Assembly: GCF_010499455.1 (NCBI RefSeq)
Contig: NZ_JAAGOH010000014.1
Span: 62,001-126,000, forward strand
DNA from: Ideonella livida
GTDB lineage: Bacteria > Pseudomonadota > Gammaproteobacteria > Burkholderiales > Burkholderiaceae_C
Direction of reading: 5' to 3'
Length of the DNA stretch: 64,000 nucleotides
Position numbers and translations under genes: made by a program. The notes beneath the pieces are model-generated. The model ran no database searches, was not told the origin of the DNA, and saw only the letters and a list, made by a program, of their open reading frames with translations. Positions 34,844 to 43,105 of the stretch are shown here, in pieces; within the stretch, counting starts at the first letter, position 1, and each line of letters opens with the position of its first letter.

Positions 34844-36007
34844 TCAGGCCAGGCTTTGGCGGCGCAGCCCGCGCAGGCCGGCCACCACCAGGGCCGTGCC
34901 GTCCGTTCCCTGGCTCCAGCTCAGGCCGGCCGCTGGCAGGCTGCCCGGCGGTGCTGGCCGGCGCTGCAGCGGCTGGCCCGGCACGCCCGGCGCTGGGACC
35001 AGCAGCAGCTCACCGCTTTGCGCCAGCACGGCCACCCGCCCGTCGGGCAGGGGCGCGGCAGCAGCCAGGCTGGCGGACACGCCGCTGTCTTGGGCCTGCC
35101 AGCGCTGGCCACCGTCGTCCGAGCGCAGCAGGGTGCCGCGCAGGCCGTGGGCCAGCAGGCCACCGCTGGGGGCGGCCACCACACCAAACAGGGTGGCGCG
35201 GCTGCCGCTGGCTTGGGCGCTCAGGCGCTCGCTCTCGGCGGCGCCGGAGTCGCCGCGCAGCACCAGGCCTTGTTCACCCACCACCAGCAGGCGGCCGCCG
35301 GTGGCCGGCCCCGGCGGCAACACGCCATACAGGTGCAGGCTGCGCGGGTTGTCCAGCGCGGGCGTGAGGGGCTGCCAACGCTGGCCGCCGTCGTGGGTGA
35401 CAAAGGCCAGGCCGTAGGCGCCCACGGCCCAGGCGGTGCGGGCGTCGCGGCAGGCGATGTCAAAGAATGGCTTGTCCGGCCCTTCCTCGCCCAGGCGCTG
35501 GAGCTGGCGGGCCAGGCGTTCGTCACCCACCCGAGTGGCGGCCTCGGCGCAGGCGGCGGCGGCCTGCAGGCCGTCGAGCTGGCGGATCCAGTGCTCGCCG
35601 CTGTCTTCGGTGCGCAGGATCACCCCCAAGTGGCCCACGGCCCATCCCTGGCGGGCGTTGGCAAAGCGCACCCCGGTCAGGGTGACCTGCACCGGGACCT
35701 GGGCCGCCTGGCGCCAGGCCCGCCCACCGTCGTCTGAGAGCAGCACGGTGCCGCGTTCGCCCACGGCCACCAGGCGGGGGGCGTTGCCGTCGCCTGCGCG
35801 GGATACCGCCAGCAGCGTGGCTTGCAGCGCCCGGAGACTGGCCAGCGCCGGCCGGTCCAGCACCTCCGGGCGCGGGGCCGCCGGCCCAGGGGTGGGGCTG
35901 AGGGGCTGACCCCGGGCCGGGGCGCGGTCCACCAGCATCGGTCCGGTGGCCAGCGCCGCCAGCAGGCGCCGCCGGTGCCACCCGGGCTGCGTCACGGCCG
36001 GGGACAT
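34844..36007 (-). CDS. YCF48/BNR-repeat beta-propeller protein, exported
   Basis: The protein has 387 residues. An N-terminal twin-arginine-like signal is present (HRRRLLAALATGPML). Repeated BNR/Ycf48 blades of the type LLSDDGGRAWR, LRTEDSGEHWI, VTHDGGQRWQ and LRSDDGGQRWQ are evident, about five or six in all. The start codon overlaps the stop of the DUF1329 gene as TGATG. In many gamma- and betaproteobacteria such a propeller is found with DUF1329, DUF1302 and an RND/MMPL protein; its role there is not known and photosynthesis is not implied. Confidence 0.85.
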   Translation of the reverse strand: MSPAVTQPGWHRRRLLAALATGPMLVDRAPARGQPLSPTPGPAAPRPEVLDRPALASLRALQATLLAVSRAGDGNAPRLVAVGERGTVLLSDDGGRAWRQAAQVPVQVTLTGVRFANARQGWAVGHLGVILRTEDSGEHWIRQLDGLQAAAACAEAATRVGDERLARQLQRLGEEGPDKPFFDIACRDARTAWAVGAYGLAFVTHDGGQRWQPLTPALDNPRSLHLYGVLPPGPATGGRLLVVGEQGLVLRGDSGAAESERLSAQASGSRATLFGVVAAPSGGLLAHGLRGTLLRSDDGGQRWQAQDSGVSASLAAAAPLPDGRVAVLAQSGELLLVPAPGVPGQPLQRRPAPPGSLPAAGLSWSQGTDGTALVVAGLRGLRRQSLA

Positions 36008-37377
36008 CAGCGTGCTCCCTCGTTGGCCAGGGCCTCGGGGCTGAAGAAGCTGCGCGGCAGCGGCGGCACTACCTGGTACTGTGCCTTCAGCTCGTTGGAG
36101 GCCATGTTCAGGTAGTAGGCGCCGGTCTGCAGGTCGTAGCCGCCCCAGAACATATTGCCCACCACGGCCGGAATGTCCGGCGCGGTCAGGGCGAGGGTGA
36201 AGTTGGTGCGCCACAGCTCACCCTTGGCGTCCCAGCCGTCCATGAGGATGATCTGCCAGGTGTCCTCGTCCAGGTAGTACTTGCGCTTGGGCACCACATG
36301 GCGCTTGCCTGCGGCCAGCGTGGCCTCCACCTCCCACACCCGGTGCAGTTCCCAGCGCACGAACTTGGGGTTCAGGGTGCCCGGGGTCACCAGATCGGCC
36401 ACCGGGGCCAGGGCGGCGCGGTTGTTGTTGTAGGGGATGTAGAGTTCCTTCTTGCCCACCAGCTTCAACTCGTGCTTGTCGATGGGGCCGAAGAGCATGA
36501 AGGCCTCGTCGAACAGGCCGATGCCCGAGGTCACCGAGTCGGGCGTGTCGTAGGCCACCGACGGTGCCTTGCGCACTCGGCGCTGGCCCACCAGGTATTG
36601 CCACAGGCCACGCGGCTGGCTGGCGTTGATGGGGTCATGGGCCAAGATGGCCTCGCCGGCCTTGGAACCGGGTTCGCTGGCCAGGAACTTGCCCAGCGAG
36701 TAGTAGCCGTCGAACTGCTCCAGGCTGCCATCGGGCAGGTAGTAGGGCTTGGACAGGGTTTGGGTGCCGCCCGAGGCCATGGTGCGCTTGCCGTCCCCCG
36801 TCACCACCCACACCCGCACGGGGGCTTGCACATGGGTGCCGGTCCAGGCCAGGCGGTGGTTCTGGAACACCTCGTAGGCGTCCTTGGGGATGGGGAAGGG
36901 CACGCCGCCGTAGGCGCCTTCGGTGCCGTGCCCGCCTCCGGCCAGCTTGGCGCGGGTGGCGTTCTTGAAGGTGTTGTCGTAGACCCACTGCGGTGCGGCG
37001 GCGCTGCGGCGGGCGGGATAGACCTCGATGCGGAAGTCCGGATGCTTCTTCATCAGCGCCTTGACGCCGTCGCTCAGCCGGGCGTCGTGCTGTGCCATGT
37101 TCTGCGCGCTGATGGTCAGCACCGGCTTGTCGCCGGGATAGGGGTCGGCGCGGTGGTCACCGGGCTTGTACCCCGCTGGGGCCTGGGTCAGCCCGCCGGT
37201 CCAGGCGGGGATGCTGCCGTCCTTGTTGCCGGCGCGCTCTGCGCCCATCGGGGTGAGGGTGGTCTTGAGCTTGGCGGCCTCGTCGGCGCTGACCGCGGCG
37301 CGGGCGGGCGCGGTGGCACCCAGCCCGCAGGCCAGGGCAGCGGCCAGTGCCCGGGCCAGGAAATGCTTGCGTTGCAT
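36007..37377 (-). CDS. DUF1329 outer-membrane lipoprotein-sorting-like protein
   Basis: The protein has 456 residues with a cleavable signal (ALAAALACGLGATAPARA). The mature protein begins AVSADEAAKLKTTLTPMGAERAGNKDG, typical of DUF1329, and includes IPAWTGGL and YYLDEDTWQIILMDGWDAKG. The fold is LolA/LolB-like, suggesting periplasmic binding of a lipid or hydrophobic molecule. It lies between the DUF1302 gene (19 bp) and the YCF48-like gene (overlap), so they form one transcript. Confidence 0.86.
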   Translation of the reverse strand: MQRKHFLARALAAALACGLGATAPARAAVSADEAAKLKTTLTPMGAERAGNKDGSIPAWTGGLTQAPAGYKPGDHRADPYPGDKPVLTISAQNMAQHDARLSDGVKALMKKHPDFRIEVYPARRSAAAPQWVYDNTFKNATRAKLAGGGHGTEGAYGGVPFPIPKDAYEVFQNHRLAWTGTHVQAPVRVWVVTGDGKRTMASGGTQTLSKPYYLPDGSLEQFDGYYSLGKFLASEPGSKAGEAILAHDPINASQPRGLWQYLVGQRRVRKAPSVAYDTPDSVTSGIGLFDEAFMLFGPIDKHELKLVGKKELYIPYNNNRAALAPVADLVTPGTLNPKFVRWELHRVWEVEATLAAGKRHVVPKRKYYLDEDTWQIILMDGWDAKGELWRTNFTLALTAPDIPAVVGNMFWGGYDLQTGAYYLNMASNELKAQYQVVPPLPRSFFSPEALANEGAR

Positions 37378-37396
37378 GAGAGAGTCTCCGTGTGGA

Positions 37397-39136
37397 TCAG
37401 AAGGTGCGCGAGACCGCGAGGGCCACGTAGCTGCGGTCCTTGAGGGTCTGGGCAAAAGTCAGTTGGCGCGGGCTGCCGCTGCCCGGAACCAGGGTCTCCG
37501 TGAAGGTGCCGGGCCGGCCGAAGTAGTCGGTCCAGGTGAGGCTGGTGTTCCAGACGTTGTCCACCTTGGCCTTGACGCCCAGGCTCACGTCCCCGGCGTT
37601 GCTGGCGCCGCCGGCAAAGTTGGCGATGGCCGAGGAGCGGCCGCCAAAGTTGTAGCCCAGGCCCATGGGCAGGGAGAGGTCCACGCCCGGCAGCACCTGG
37701 AAGTACTGCGGCTCGAACAGCATGCGGAAGGCGAAGGCGCCCTTGGTGGTGTTCGGGTCCAGGCCGCCCAGGCCTGCGCTGGTGCCGCCCGGGCCCAGGG
37801 CGAAGGGGTCCTCGGTCACCTTCACGGTGCGGTTGTAGGCCAGCTCGGCCAGCACCGCGCCGCCCTGCCACAGCGGGCCGGGTTGCAGCACATAGATGCC
37901 CGAGGCCTGCAGGTGGGCGGTGCGGCCCACGGCGTAGCAGGGGGCGGCGCCGGCGGTGCCGCAGGCCGTCACCGGGCCCAGGCCGAGCACGGCGGGGTCG
38001 CTGTTGAGCGGGGCGTTGCTGCGCAGCGAGCCTTCCACCGCCCAGTTCAGCTGGCCCGCCGAGGCGGTGACGCTGGCACCCACCGTGCGGATGTTGCTGG
38101 CGTAGGCCAGGTGCACATTGCCGTTGACGAAGTCGAACACCGGCACGGCGGGCGTCTTGTCGTGGTACTGCGTGGCGTAGAAGCCGAATTCGAAATCGCT
38201 GCCCATGGGGCTCCAGCGCAGTTGCACGCCGCCTTGGCCGCTGTCCTTGGGCCGCAGGTCGGCCTGGTTGTCCTGGTACAGAACGATGGGCGCGCCACTG
38301 CTGTCGTTGCCGAAGTTGACGCTGCCCGTGCCCACATAGTCCTGGTTGGAGAAGTAGCTGCCGACGCCAGGGATCTTGCTGGGCCGCCACTTGAGCTGGT
38401 AGTAGGCGCCCAGGGTCAGGCCCTCAGCGACCTGCAGTGAGCCGGAGACCTGCTCCACCGGCAGCAGCACTTCCTTGAACTGCCAGCCGGGCACCGACAT
38501 GATCTTGGCGATGTCCACCGGCCCCTGCGCATTGGCAATGCCGTTCTGACCAAAGAACAGGCTCTCGCCCCACTGCAGGGTGTGCTTGCCCAGGCGCACG
38601 GTGCCGGGCAGGCCGCCGACCTCGCCCTTGGCGTAGACGAAGGCGTCCAACACCTCGCCTCCCTGACCATGCTGGCGCCGCGTGGCGGCCAGGAACTCAT
38701 CGGGGGCCTGGCCCGCGCTGCCGTTGGCGGTGCTGAAAGCGCCGAGGGCGGCCGGGCCGGCACGGAACGGGGTGGCGCCGCTGTAGTCGGAGCGGCCCAG
38801 GTAGGCGCTGTCACGCCAGCCCGCCCCGCTCAGACGCGCGCCCCAGCCCGGCGCGGCCACGTCCAGCTCGGCCAGCAGGTCCAGGCGGCTGGAGATCAGC
38901 CCCTTATTGAAGTTGTGGTTGCCGTCGTCCTCGTTGAGCACGCCCGGGTCGGCGGTCACGTCCACCGAGGTGGCAATGGACGGGTCCTTCAGCCGCCAGG
39001 CGGCGCTGTACTTGGGCGTGAGGTCCAGGCGGACCTTGAGCGCGGAATCGGTACCGGTGTCGATGTCAAAGGCATGGCCGGCGGCGGGCAGCGCGAGCGC
39101 TGCCGCCACTGCCAGCACATGGCGGCGGTGTTGCAT
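37397..39136 (-). CDS. DUF1302 family outer-membrane beta-barrel protein
   Basis: The protein has 579 residues with signal peptide (VLAVAAALALPAAGHA). The mature N terminus FDIDTGTDSALKVRLDLTPK and the region LRLGKHTLQWGESLFFGQNG-like (RLGKHTLQWGESLFFGQNGI) are characteristic of DUF1302. Alternating strands and a terminal aromatic (AVSRTF) indicate an outer-membrane barrel. It probably acts as the entry or exit channel paired with DUF1329, YCF48-like and RND genes downstream. The ligand is unknown; context favours a lipophilic aromatic. Confidence 0.87.
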   Translation of the reverse strand: MQHRRHVLAVAAALALPAAGHAFDIDTGTDSALKVRLDLTPKYSAAWRLKDPSIATSVDVTADPGVLNEDDGNHNFNKGLISSRLDLLAELDVAAPGWGARLSGAGWRDSAYLGRSDYSGATPFRAGPAALGAFSTANGSAGQAPDEFLAATRRQHGQGGEVLDAFVYAKGEVGGLPGTVRLGKHTLQWGESLFFGQNGIANAQGPVDIAKIMSVPGWQFKEVLLPVEQVSGSLQVAEGLTLGAYYQLKWRPSKIPGVGSYFSNQDYVGTGSVNFGNDSSGAPIVLYQDNQADLRPKDSGQGGVQLRWSPMGSDFEFGFYATQYHDKTPAVPVFDFVNGNVHLAYASNIRTVGASVTASAGQLNWAVEGSLRSNAPLNSDPAVLGLGPVTACGTAGAAPCYAVGRTAHLQASGIYVLQPGPLWQGGAVLAELAYNRTVKVTEDPFALGPGGTSAGLGGLDPNTTKGAFAFRMLFEPQYFQVLPGVDLSLPMGLGYNFGGRSSAIANFAGGASNAGDVSLGVKAKVDNVWNTSLTWTDYFGRPGTFTETLVPGSGSPRQLTFAQTLKDRSYVALAVSRTF

Positions 39137-39208
39137 GGGAATGTCTCCAGTGGAGGAAGGAGCCGTGGTCTGCGCCACGGGCTGTGGGAGAACGGGGGCG
39201 GGGGCCGC

Positions 39209-40369
39209 TCAGGGCTGCAGGCGGAACTGGCCCTGCTCGATGCGCAGCACCACAACACCCCGGGCGTCAAAGCCGATGTGGTCGGTTGGCGTGAAATTGA
39301 CAACGCCGTGCGAGAGCGCGATCTCGCGCTCGCTCTCCAGCGCCTGGCGCAGGGCCTGGCGGAAGGCGGCGGTACCGGGCTGCGCCTGCTTGAGCGCCAG
39401 CGGCACGATGCGCTCCAGCACCTGCAGTGCGTCATGTGCATGGCCACCAAACTGGGTGCGGGAACCCGGGCCATGTTTGCCTTCAAAGGCCTGCACATAG
39501 GCCAGGGCCACCGGGCGGCTGGGGTGGCTGGCAGGCAACTGCTCGGCCACCAGCATGGGGCCGGCGGGCAGCACCGCCCCCTCCATCAGCTTGCCGCCCA
39601 CGCGGATCAGGTCGGGCGAGGCCGCGCCATGCGTGTGGTAGATCGGGCCCTTGAAACCCCGCTCCCGCAGCGCGGCCTGAGGCATCACCGATCCCGTGCC
39701 GGCGGCCACCACCAGCACGGCCTCAGGCTGGCTGGCCAGGACCTTCAACACCTGGGCGGTGACGCTGGTGTCGGGCGGGGCAAAACGCTCGGTGCCGATG
39801 ATCTGCAGCCCCTGCGCCTGGGCGGCCGGCCCGAAGGCCTGCACCCAGCTTTCACCGTAGGCCTCGTTCCAGCCCAGCACCGCCACCTTGTGCACCTTGT
39901 CGGCGACCATGCGGCGGGCCAGGGTCTGGGCCATCAAGGACACCGGCTGGGGCAGGGCAAAGGTCCAGTCCTGGGCGCCGCCGGGCCGGGGGGCGGGTGC
40001 CAGGGCCAGTTGCACCGTTCGCGTCTCCGTGGCCACCTGGGCCACGGACAGCACGGCGGGCACGCCGGAGGAGCCCAGGAGCACGTCGGCCTGCTGCTCC
40101 GTCACCAGGCGGCGGGCGTTGCGCACGGCGGCAGAAGGGTCCGAGCCATCGTCCAGCACTACCACCTTGAGCGGCTGGCCGGCCAGCGTCTTGGGCCACA
40201 AGGCCAGCGAGGCCTGCACCGGTAGCCCCAGCGAAGACAGCGGGCCGGTGGTCGAGAGCGTGACGCCCACCGTGATATCGGCCCGGGCGGGCAGGGCGGC
40301 CAGGCTGGCCACGGCCGCTGCGCAGACGGTCAGCCAGCGGCTCAGCCGCGGCGAAAAGGACAAGGGCAT
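39209..40369 (-). CDS. ABC-type periplasmic substrate-binding protein (second copy)
   Basis: The protein has 386 residues with signal peptide (LTVCAAAVASLAALPARA). The mature part begins DITVGVTLSTTGPLSSLGLPV, as in Leu/Ile/Val-binding proteins, with VVVLDDGSDPSAAVRNARRL and VAVLGWNEAYGESW following. It is a diverged paralogue of the binding protein at 31101-32279, at the opposite end of the same transcript, again without ABC membrane components. The ATG at 40369 is preceded by a GGAGACC site. Confidence 0.87.
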   Translation of the reverse strand: MPLSFSPRLSRWLTVCAAAVASLAALPARADITVGVTLSTTGPLSSLGLPVQASLALWPKTLAGQPLKVVVLDDGSDPSAAVRNARRLVTEQQADVLLGSSGVPAVLSVAQVATETRTVQLALAPAPRPGGAQDWTFALPQPVSLMAQTLARRMVADKVHKVAVLGWNEAYGESWVQAFGPAAQAQGLQIIGTERFAPPDTSVTAQVLKVLASQPEAVLVVAAGTGSVMPQAALRERGFKGPIYHTHGAASPDLIRVGGKLMEGAVLPAGPMLVAEQLPASHPSRPVALAYVQAFEGKHGPGSRTQFGGHAHDALQVLERIVPLALKQAQPGTAAFRQALRQALESEREIALSHGVVNFTPTDHIGFDARGVVVLRIEQGQFRLQP

Positions 40370-40465
40370 AGGAGGTCTCCAGGACGCCCGGCCTCGTGGG
40401 ACCGGGTCATGAACGAACGGTGAGGGCGTCGGCGGCACGGCCGCTTGGCGGCTTGGTCGTAGACC

Positions 40466-41239
40466 TCAGAGGTAGGTGGCGGCCAGCCCGCCATCCACCG
40501 GCAGGTTCACGCCGCTCACCCAGCGCGCGGCGTCCGAGCACAGGAAGGCGATGACCGGCGCCACCTCGTCGGCGTAGGCCGGGCGCTTCATGCGGTGGGC
40601 GTCCTTCTGCACCCGCTCCTCGCCCAGCATGGTCACGAAATCTCCCAGGATGGGGGTGAACACCGGCCCCGGGGCCACCGAATTCATGCGTACGCCCTGC
40701 GTCAGGAACCAGGGCTGGGACTGGGCGGCTGTCCAGACGATCAGCGCCTCCTTGAAGTACTGGTAGCAGGTTGCCTGCGCCACCGGGTGGCGGGCCAGCC
40801 AGGCCAGGCCGGCCTCAAAGCTGGGGGTCTCGGCCAGGGCCTTGTGCACGTCCAGGCGCAGCGGCCATTCGGCCCCCAGGATGGAGGCGATGTTGACGAT
40901 GCTTCCGCCCTGGGGCAGGCGTTCCAGCATTTGCTGGCAGAGGTGGCGAAGGCCCAGGTAGTTGACGCGGGCCACCAGATCGACCGGGGCGGTGCCGGGG
41001 ACACCGGCGATGTTGCACAGGGCATCGATGCGTGCGGGCAGTTGCTTGACGGCGGCATCAATGGCCGCCTGCTCCGACAGGTCTGCCTTGATGAAGCCGT
41101 CCAGCGTGATGCTGGGGTCTTGGCGGTCCATGCCGATGACACAGGCGCCTAGCTGGCGCATCAGGCGGGCGGTCTCGCTGCCGATGCCCGAACTGACGCC
41201 GGTGATGACGATGGTCTTGCCGAAAAGGGTTTGACTCAT
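40466..41239 (-). CDS. Short-chain dehydrogenase, coniferyl-alcohol dehydrogenase-like
   Basis: The enzyme has 257 residues. The cofactor motif is TGVSSGIGSETARLMRQLGA, NAG appears in variant form as CNIAGVPG, and the catalytic serine and YxxxK are in SIVNIASILG and YQYFK. The start IVITGVSSGIG and VIGMDRQDPSITLDGFIKADL strongly resemble CalA coniferyl-alcohol dehydrogenases and the 3-alpha-hydroxysteroid dehydrogenase group. CalA oxidises coniferyl alcohol to the aldehyde with NAD+. The aldehyde dehydrogenase gene immediately upstream would take the next step. Confidence 0.8.
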   Translation of the reverse strand: MSQTLFGKTIVITGVSSGIGSETARLMRQLGACVIGMDRQDPSITLDGFIKADLSEQAAIDAAVKQLPARIDALCNIAGVPGTAPVDLVARVNYLGLRHLCQQMLERLPQGGSIVNIASILGAEWPLRLDVHKALAETPSFEAGLAWLARHPVAQATCYQYFKEALIVWTAAQSQPWFLTQGVRMNSVAPGPVFTPILGDFVTMLGEERVQKDAHRMKRPAYADEVAPVIAFLCSDAARWVSGVNLPVDGGLAATYL

Positions 41240-41290
41240 GGCGGGTTCCTCGGTGTTTGGGAAGGGGGTCTGCGGTCGGGGTTGGAAAGG

Positions 41291-41354
41291 ACCGGATGGC
41301 CCGTTTCGTCAAAGCCCCTCAGGAGACGGGGCAGGTGCCCTGGGGCCATCCGGT
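41291..41354. repeat. Nested inverted repeats between ALDH and SDR genes
   Basis: Outer arms ACCGGATGGCCC (41291-41302) and GGGCCATCCGGT (41343-41354) are perfect 12-bp complements. Inside lie GCCCC (41314-41318) and GGGGC (41328-41332). Together they fill half of the 132-bp gap between two same-strand catabolic genes. The RNA could form a strong branched structure affecting processing or attenuating distal expression. Confidence 0.6.
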
Positions 41355-41371
41355 GAAAGACTGGTCGCGGT

Positions 41372-42844
41372 TCAGAAGGGGTAGGCGGGCGGCGCGTTCT
41401 TGACCGTGACCCACTGCCAGGTGCTGAACTGCTCGATGTCAGCCGGCCCGCCGTGCGAGCTGCCGTTGCCGGCGATGCCGGGCCCGCCGAAGGGGTTGTT
41501 GGCGTCGTCGTTCACCGTCTGGTCGTTGATATGCAACATGCCCACGTGCAGGCGCTCGCCCAGGGCCAGGGCGCGCCCCAGGTTGGGTGAAATCACCGCG
41601 CCGGCCAGGCCGCCAGGGCCTTGGTTGGCCAGGGCCACGGCCTCCTCGTCCGTGCGGAAGGTGCAGAGGTTCACCACCGGCCCGAAGGTCTCGTGGTCAA
41701 AGGTCGGCATGCCCGGGCGCACGCCGGCCAGGACGGTGGGGCTGTAGAACAGGCCATCGTAGGTGCCGCCAGCCAGCAGGCGGGCGCCTGCGGCCACGCT
41801 GCCCATGACCTGGGCATGGACCCGGTCGCGCTGGCGGGCGTCGATCAGGGGGCCTAAGGCCACCTGGCCGGTGGCACCATTGCCCATCGGCAGGTGCCGG
41901 GCCTTGACCACCAGGCGCTCGCTCAAAGCCGGGGCGATGGACTCGTGCACCAGGATGCGGTTGGACTCCATGCAGATCTGGCCCTGGTGCAACCAGGCGC
42001 CCCAGGCCACGTTGGAGGCGGCCAGATCGAGGTCGGCATCCTCCAGCACCACCAATGGGTTGATGCCACCCAGTTCCAGCGACACCTTCTTCAGGTGCTT
42101 GCCGGCCAGCTCGCCAATGCGGCGGCCGACGCCGGCCGAGCCGGTGAAGGAGATCATGGCCACGCCGGGATCGGTGACCAGCGCTTCGCCCACGGCAGGG
42201 CCTCCCGGCAGCACGTGCAGCACGCCGGCCGGCAGGCCCGCCAGTTCAAACACCCGGGCAATCAGCAGGCCGCCGCTGATGGGCGTGCGGGGATCGGGCT
42301 TGACGACCACGGCATTGCCCAGCGCCAGCGCCGGGGCCACCACCCGCAGCGTCAGGATCAGCGGGAAGTTGAAGGGAGAGATCACGCCCACCGTGCCCAG
42401 CGGCACCCGTTTGGCCAGCGACAGGCGCCCGGGCACGCTGGGCAGCACCTGGCCGGCGGCGTGCAGTGGCAGGGCGCCGGCCAGGTGGCAGAACGCCGCC
42501 GCCTCGCGCAGCTCATGCTGGCCCTTGGGCAGGATGCCGCCGGACTCGCGGGTGACCCACAGGGCCAGTTCGTCAAGGTGCTGCTCGAACAGGCGCGCCG
42601 CACGTTGGAACACGGCGGCCCGCTCACGCGGCGGCAGGGCGGCCCAGGCGCGCCGGGCGGTGGCGGCGGCCGCGCTGGCGGCGGCCACGTCGACCGGCTT
42701 TGCCAGGCCCACGGTAGCAAGGGTCTGGCCGGTGGCCGGCTCGGTCACCGTCAGGGGTTCGTGGCCGATCTGCCAGCCCTGGCTGAAGAAGCGGCCCGGC
42801 CAGGGCGCGGCGTTCAGCAAGGAGGAAGGAGAAGAAGTGCTCAT
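41372..42844 (-). CDS. NAD(P)-dependent aldehyde dehydrogenase, benzaldehyde/vanillin dehydrogenase-like
   Basis: The enzyme has 490 residues. The general-base region SLELGGINPLVVLEDADL and catalytic cysteine in GQICMESNRILVH are intact, as is FGPVVNLCTF. The pair GQICM(E/S)xxR is typical of the salicylaldehyde/vanillin/benzaldehyde branch, which oxidises aromatic aldehydes to acids. It is the first gene of the minus-strand block, directly downstream of a sigma-54-type promoter and divergent from the XylR-type activator, so it is the likely primary target. The ATG at 42844 is chosen; the long upstream frame is noise. Confidence 0.87.
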   Translation of the reverse strand: MSTSSPSSLLNAAPWPGRFFSQGWQIGHEPLTVTEPATGQTLATVGLAKPVDVAAASAAAATARRAWAALPPRERAAVFQRAARLFEQHLDELALWVTRESGGILPKGQHELREAAAFCHLAGALPLHAAGQVLPSVPGRLSLAKRVPLGTVGVISPFNFPLILTLRVVAPALALGNAVVVKPDPRTPISGGLLIARVFELAGLPAGVLHVLPGGPAVGEALVTDPGVAMISFTGSAGVGRRIGELAGKHLKKVSLELGGINPLVVLEDADLDLAASNVAWGAWLHQGQICMESNRILVHESIAPALSERLVVKARHLPMGNGATGQVALGPLIDARQRDRVHAQVMGSVAAGARLLAGGTYDGLFYSPTVLAGVRPGMPTFDHETFGPVVNLCTFRTDEEAVALANQGPGGLAGAVISPNLGRALALGERLHVGMLHINDQTVNDDANNPFGGPGIAGNGSSHGGPADIEQFSTWQWVTVKNAPPAYPF

Positions 42845-42894
42845 GTCGTCAGGCTCCTGGTTGGCAGACCGACGGTCCGCCATGCCTGCCTCAG

Positions 42895-42910
42895 CGCAAC
42901 GGCCGTGCCG
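42895..42910 (-). promoter_or_regulatory. Sigma-54 (-24/-12) promoter for aldehyde dehydrogenase block
   Basis: Read on the minus strand, CGGCAC-GGCCG-TTGCG carries the invariant GG and GC with 10-bp spacing and differs from TGGCAC-N5-TTGCW by one base in each box. It lies 50 bp upstream of the ATG, leaving about 40 nt of leader, and faces a sigma-54 activator gene. Confidence 0.65.
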
Positions 42911-42990
42911 ACACCGCCAGAAGACCCGCGCCGCATGGGCTGGCGGGCCGTCCGGCGCGGCCCGGTTCTCATAGGGCCGCCACCCCCGCA

Positions 42991-43010
42991 CCCTGGGACT
43001 TTCCCCAGGG
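42991..43010. promoter_or_regulatory. Candidate upstream activator site (palindrome)
   Basis: CCCTGGG (42991-42997) and CCCAGGG (43004-43010) are perfect inverted 7-mers around 6 bp, about 80-100 bp upstream of the -24 box. A second element, AAATG-GTGAA-CATTT, sits at 43061-43075 near the activator's own start. Either could be the enhancer-like site for the sigma-54 activator. Confidence 0.45.
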
Positions 43011-43105
43011 CCGGCGGATGCCGCGCAGCACAGGGAAAACCCACCCGAATCCACCTGCTTAAATGGTGAACATTTCAGGCCATTCCGTTGTCGTGGATTG
43101 ACGAA

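Noticed and set aside
34844-36007. Photosystem assembly role for the YCF48-like protein
   Set aside because: The name reflects the propeller family only; no photosynthesis gene is present and the neighbours are DUF1329/DUF1302/RND.
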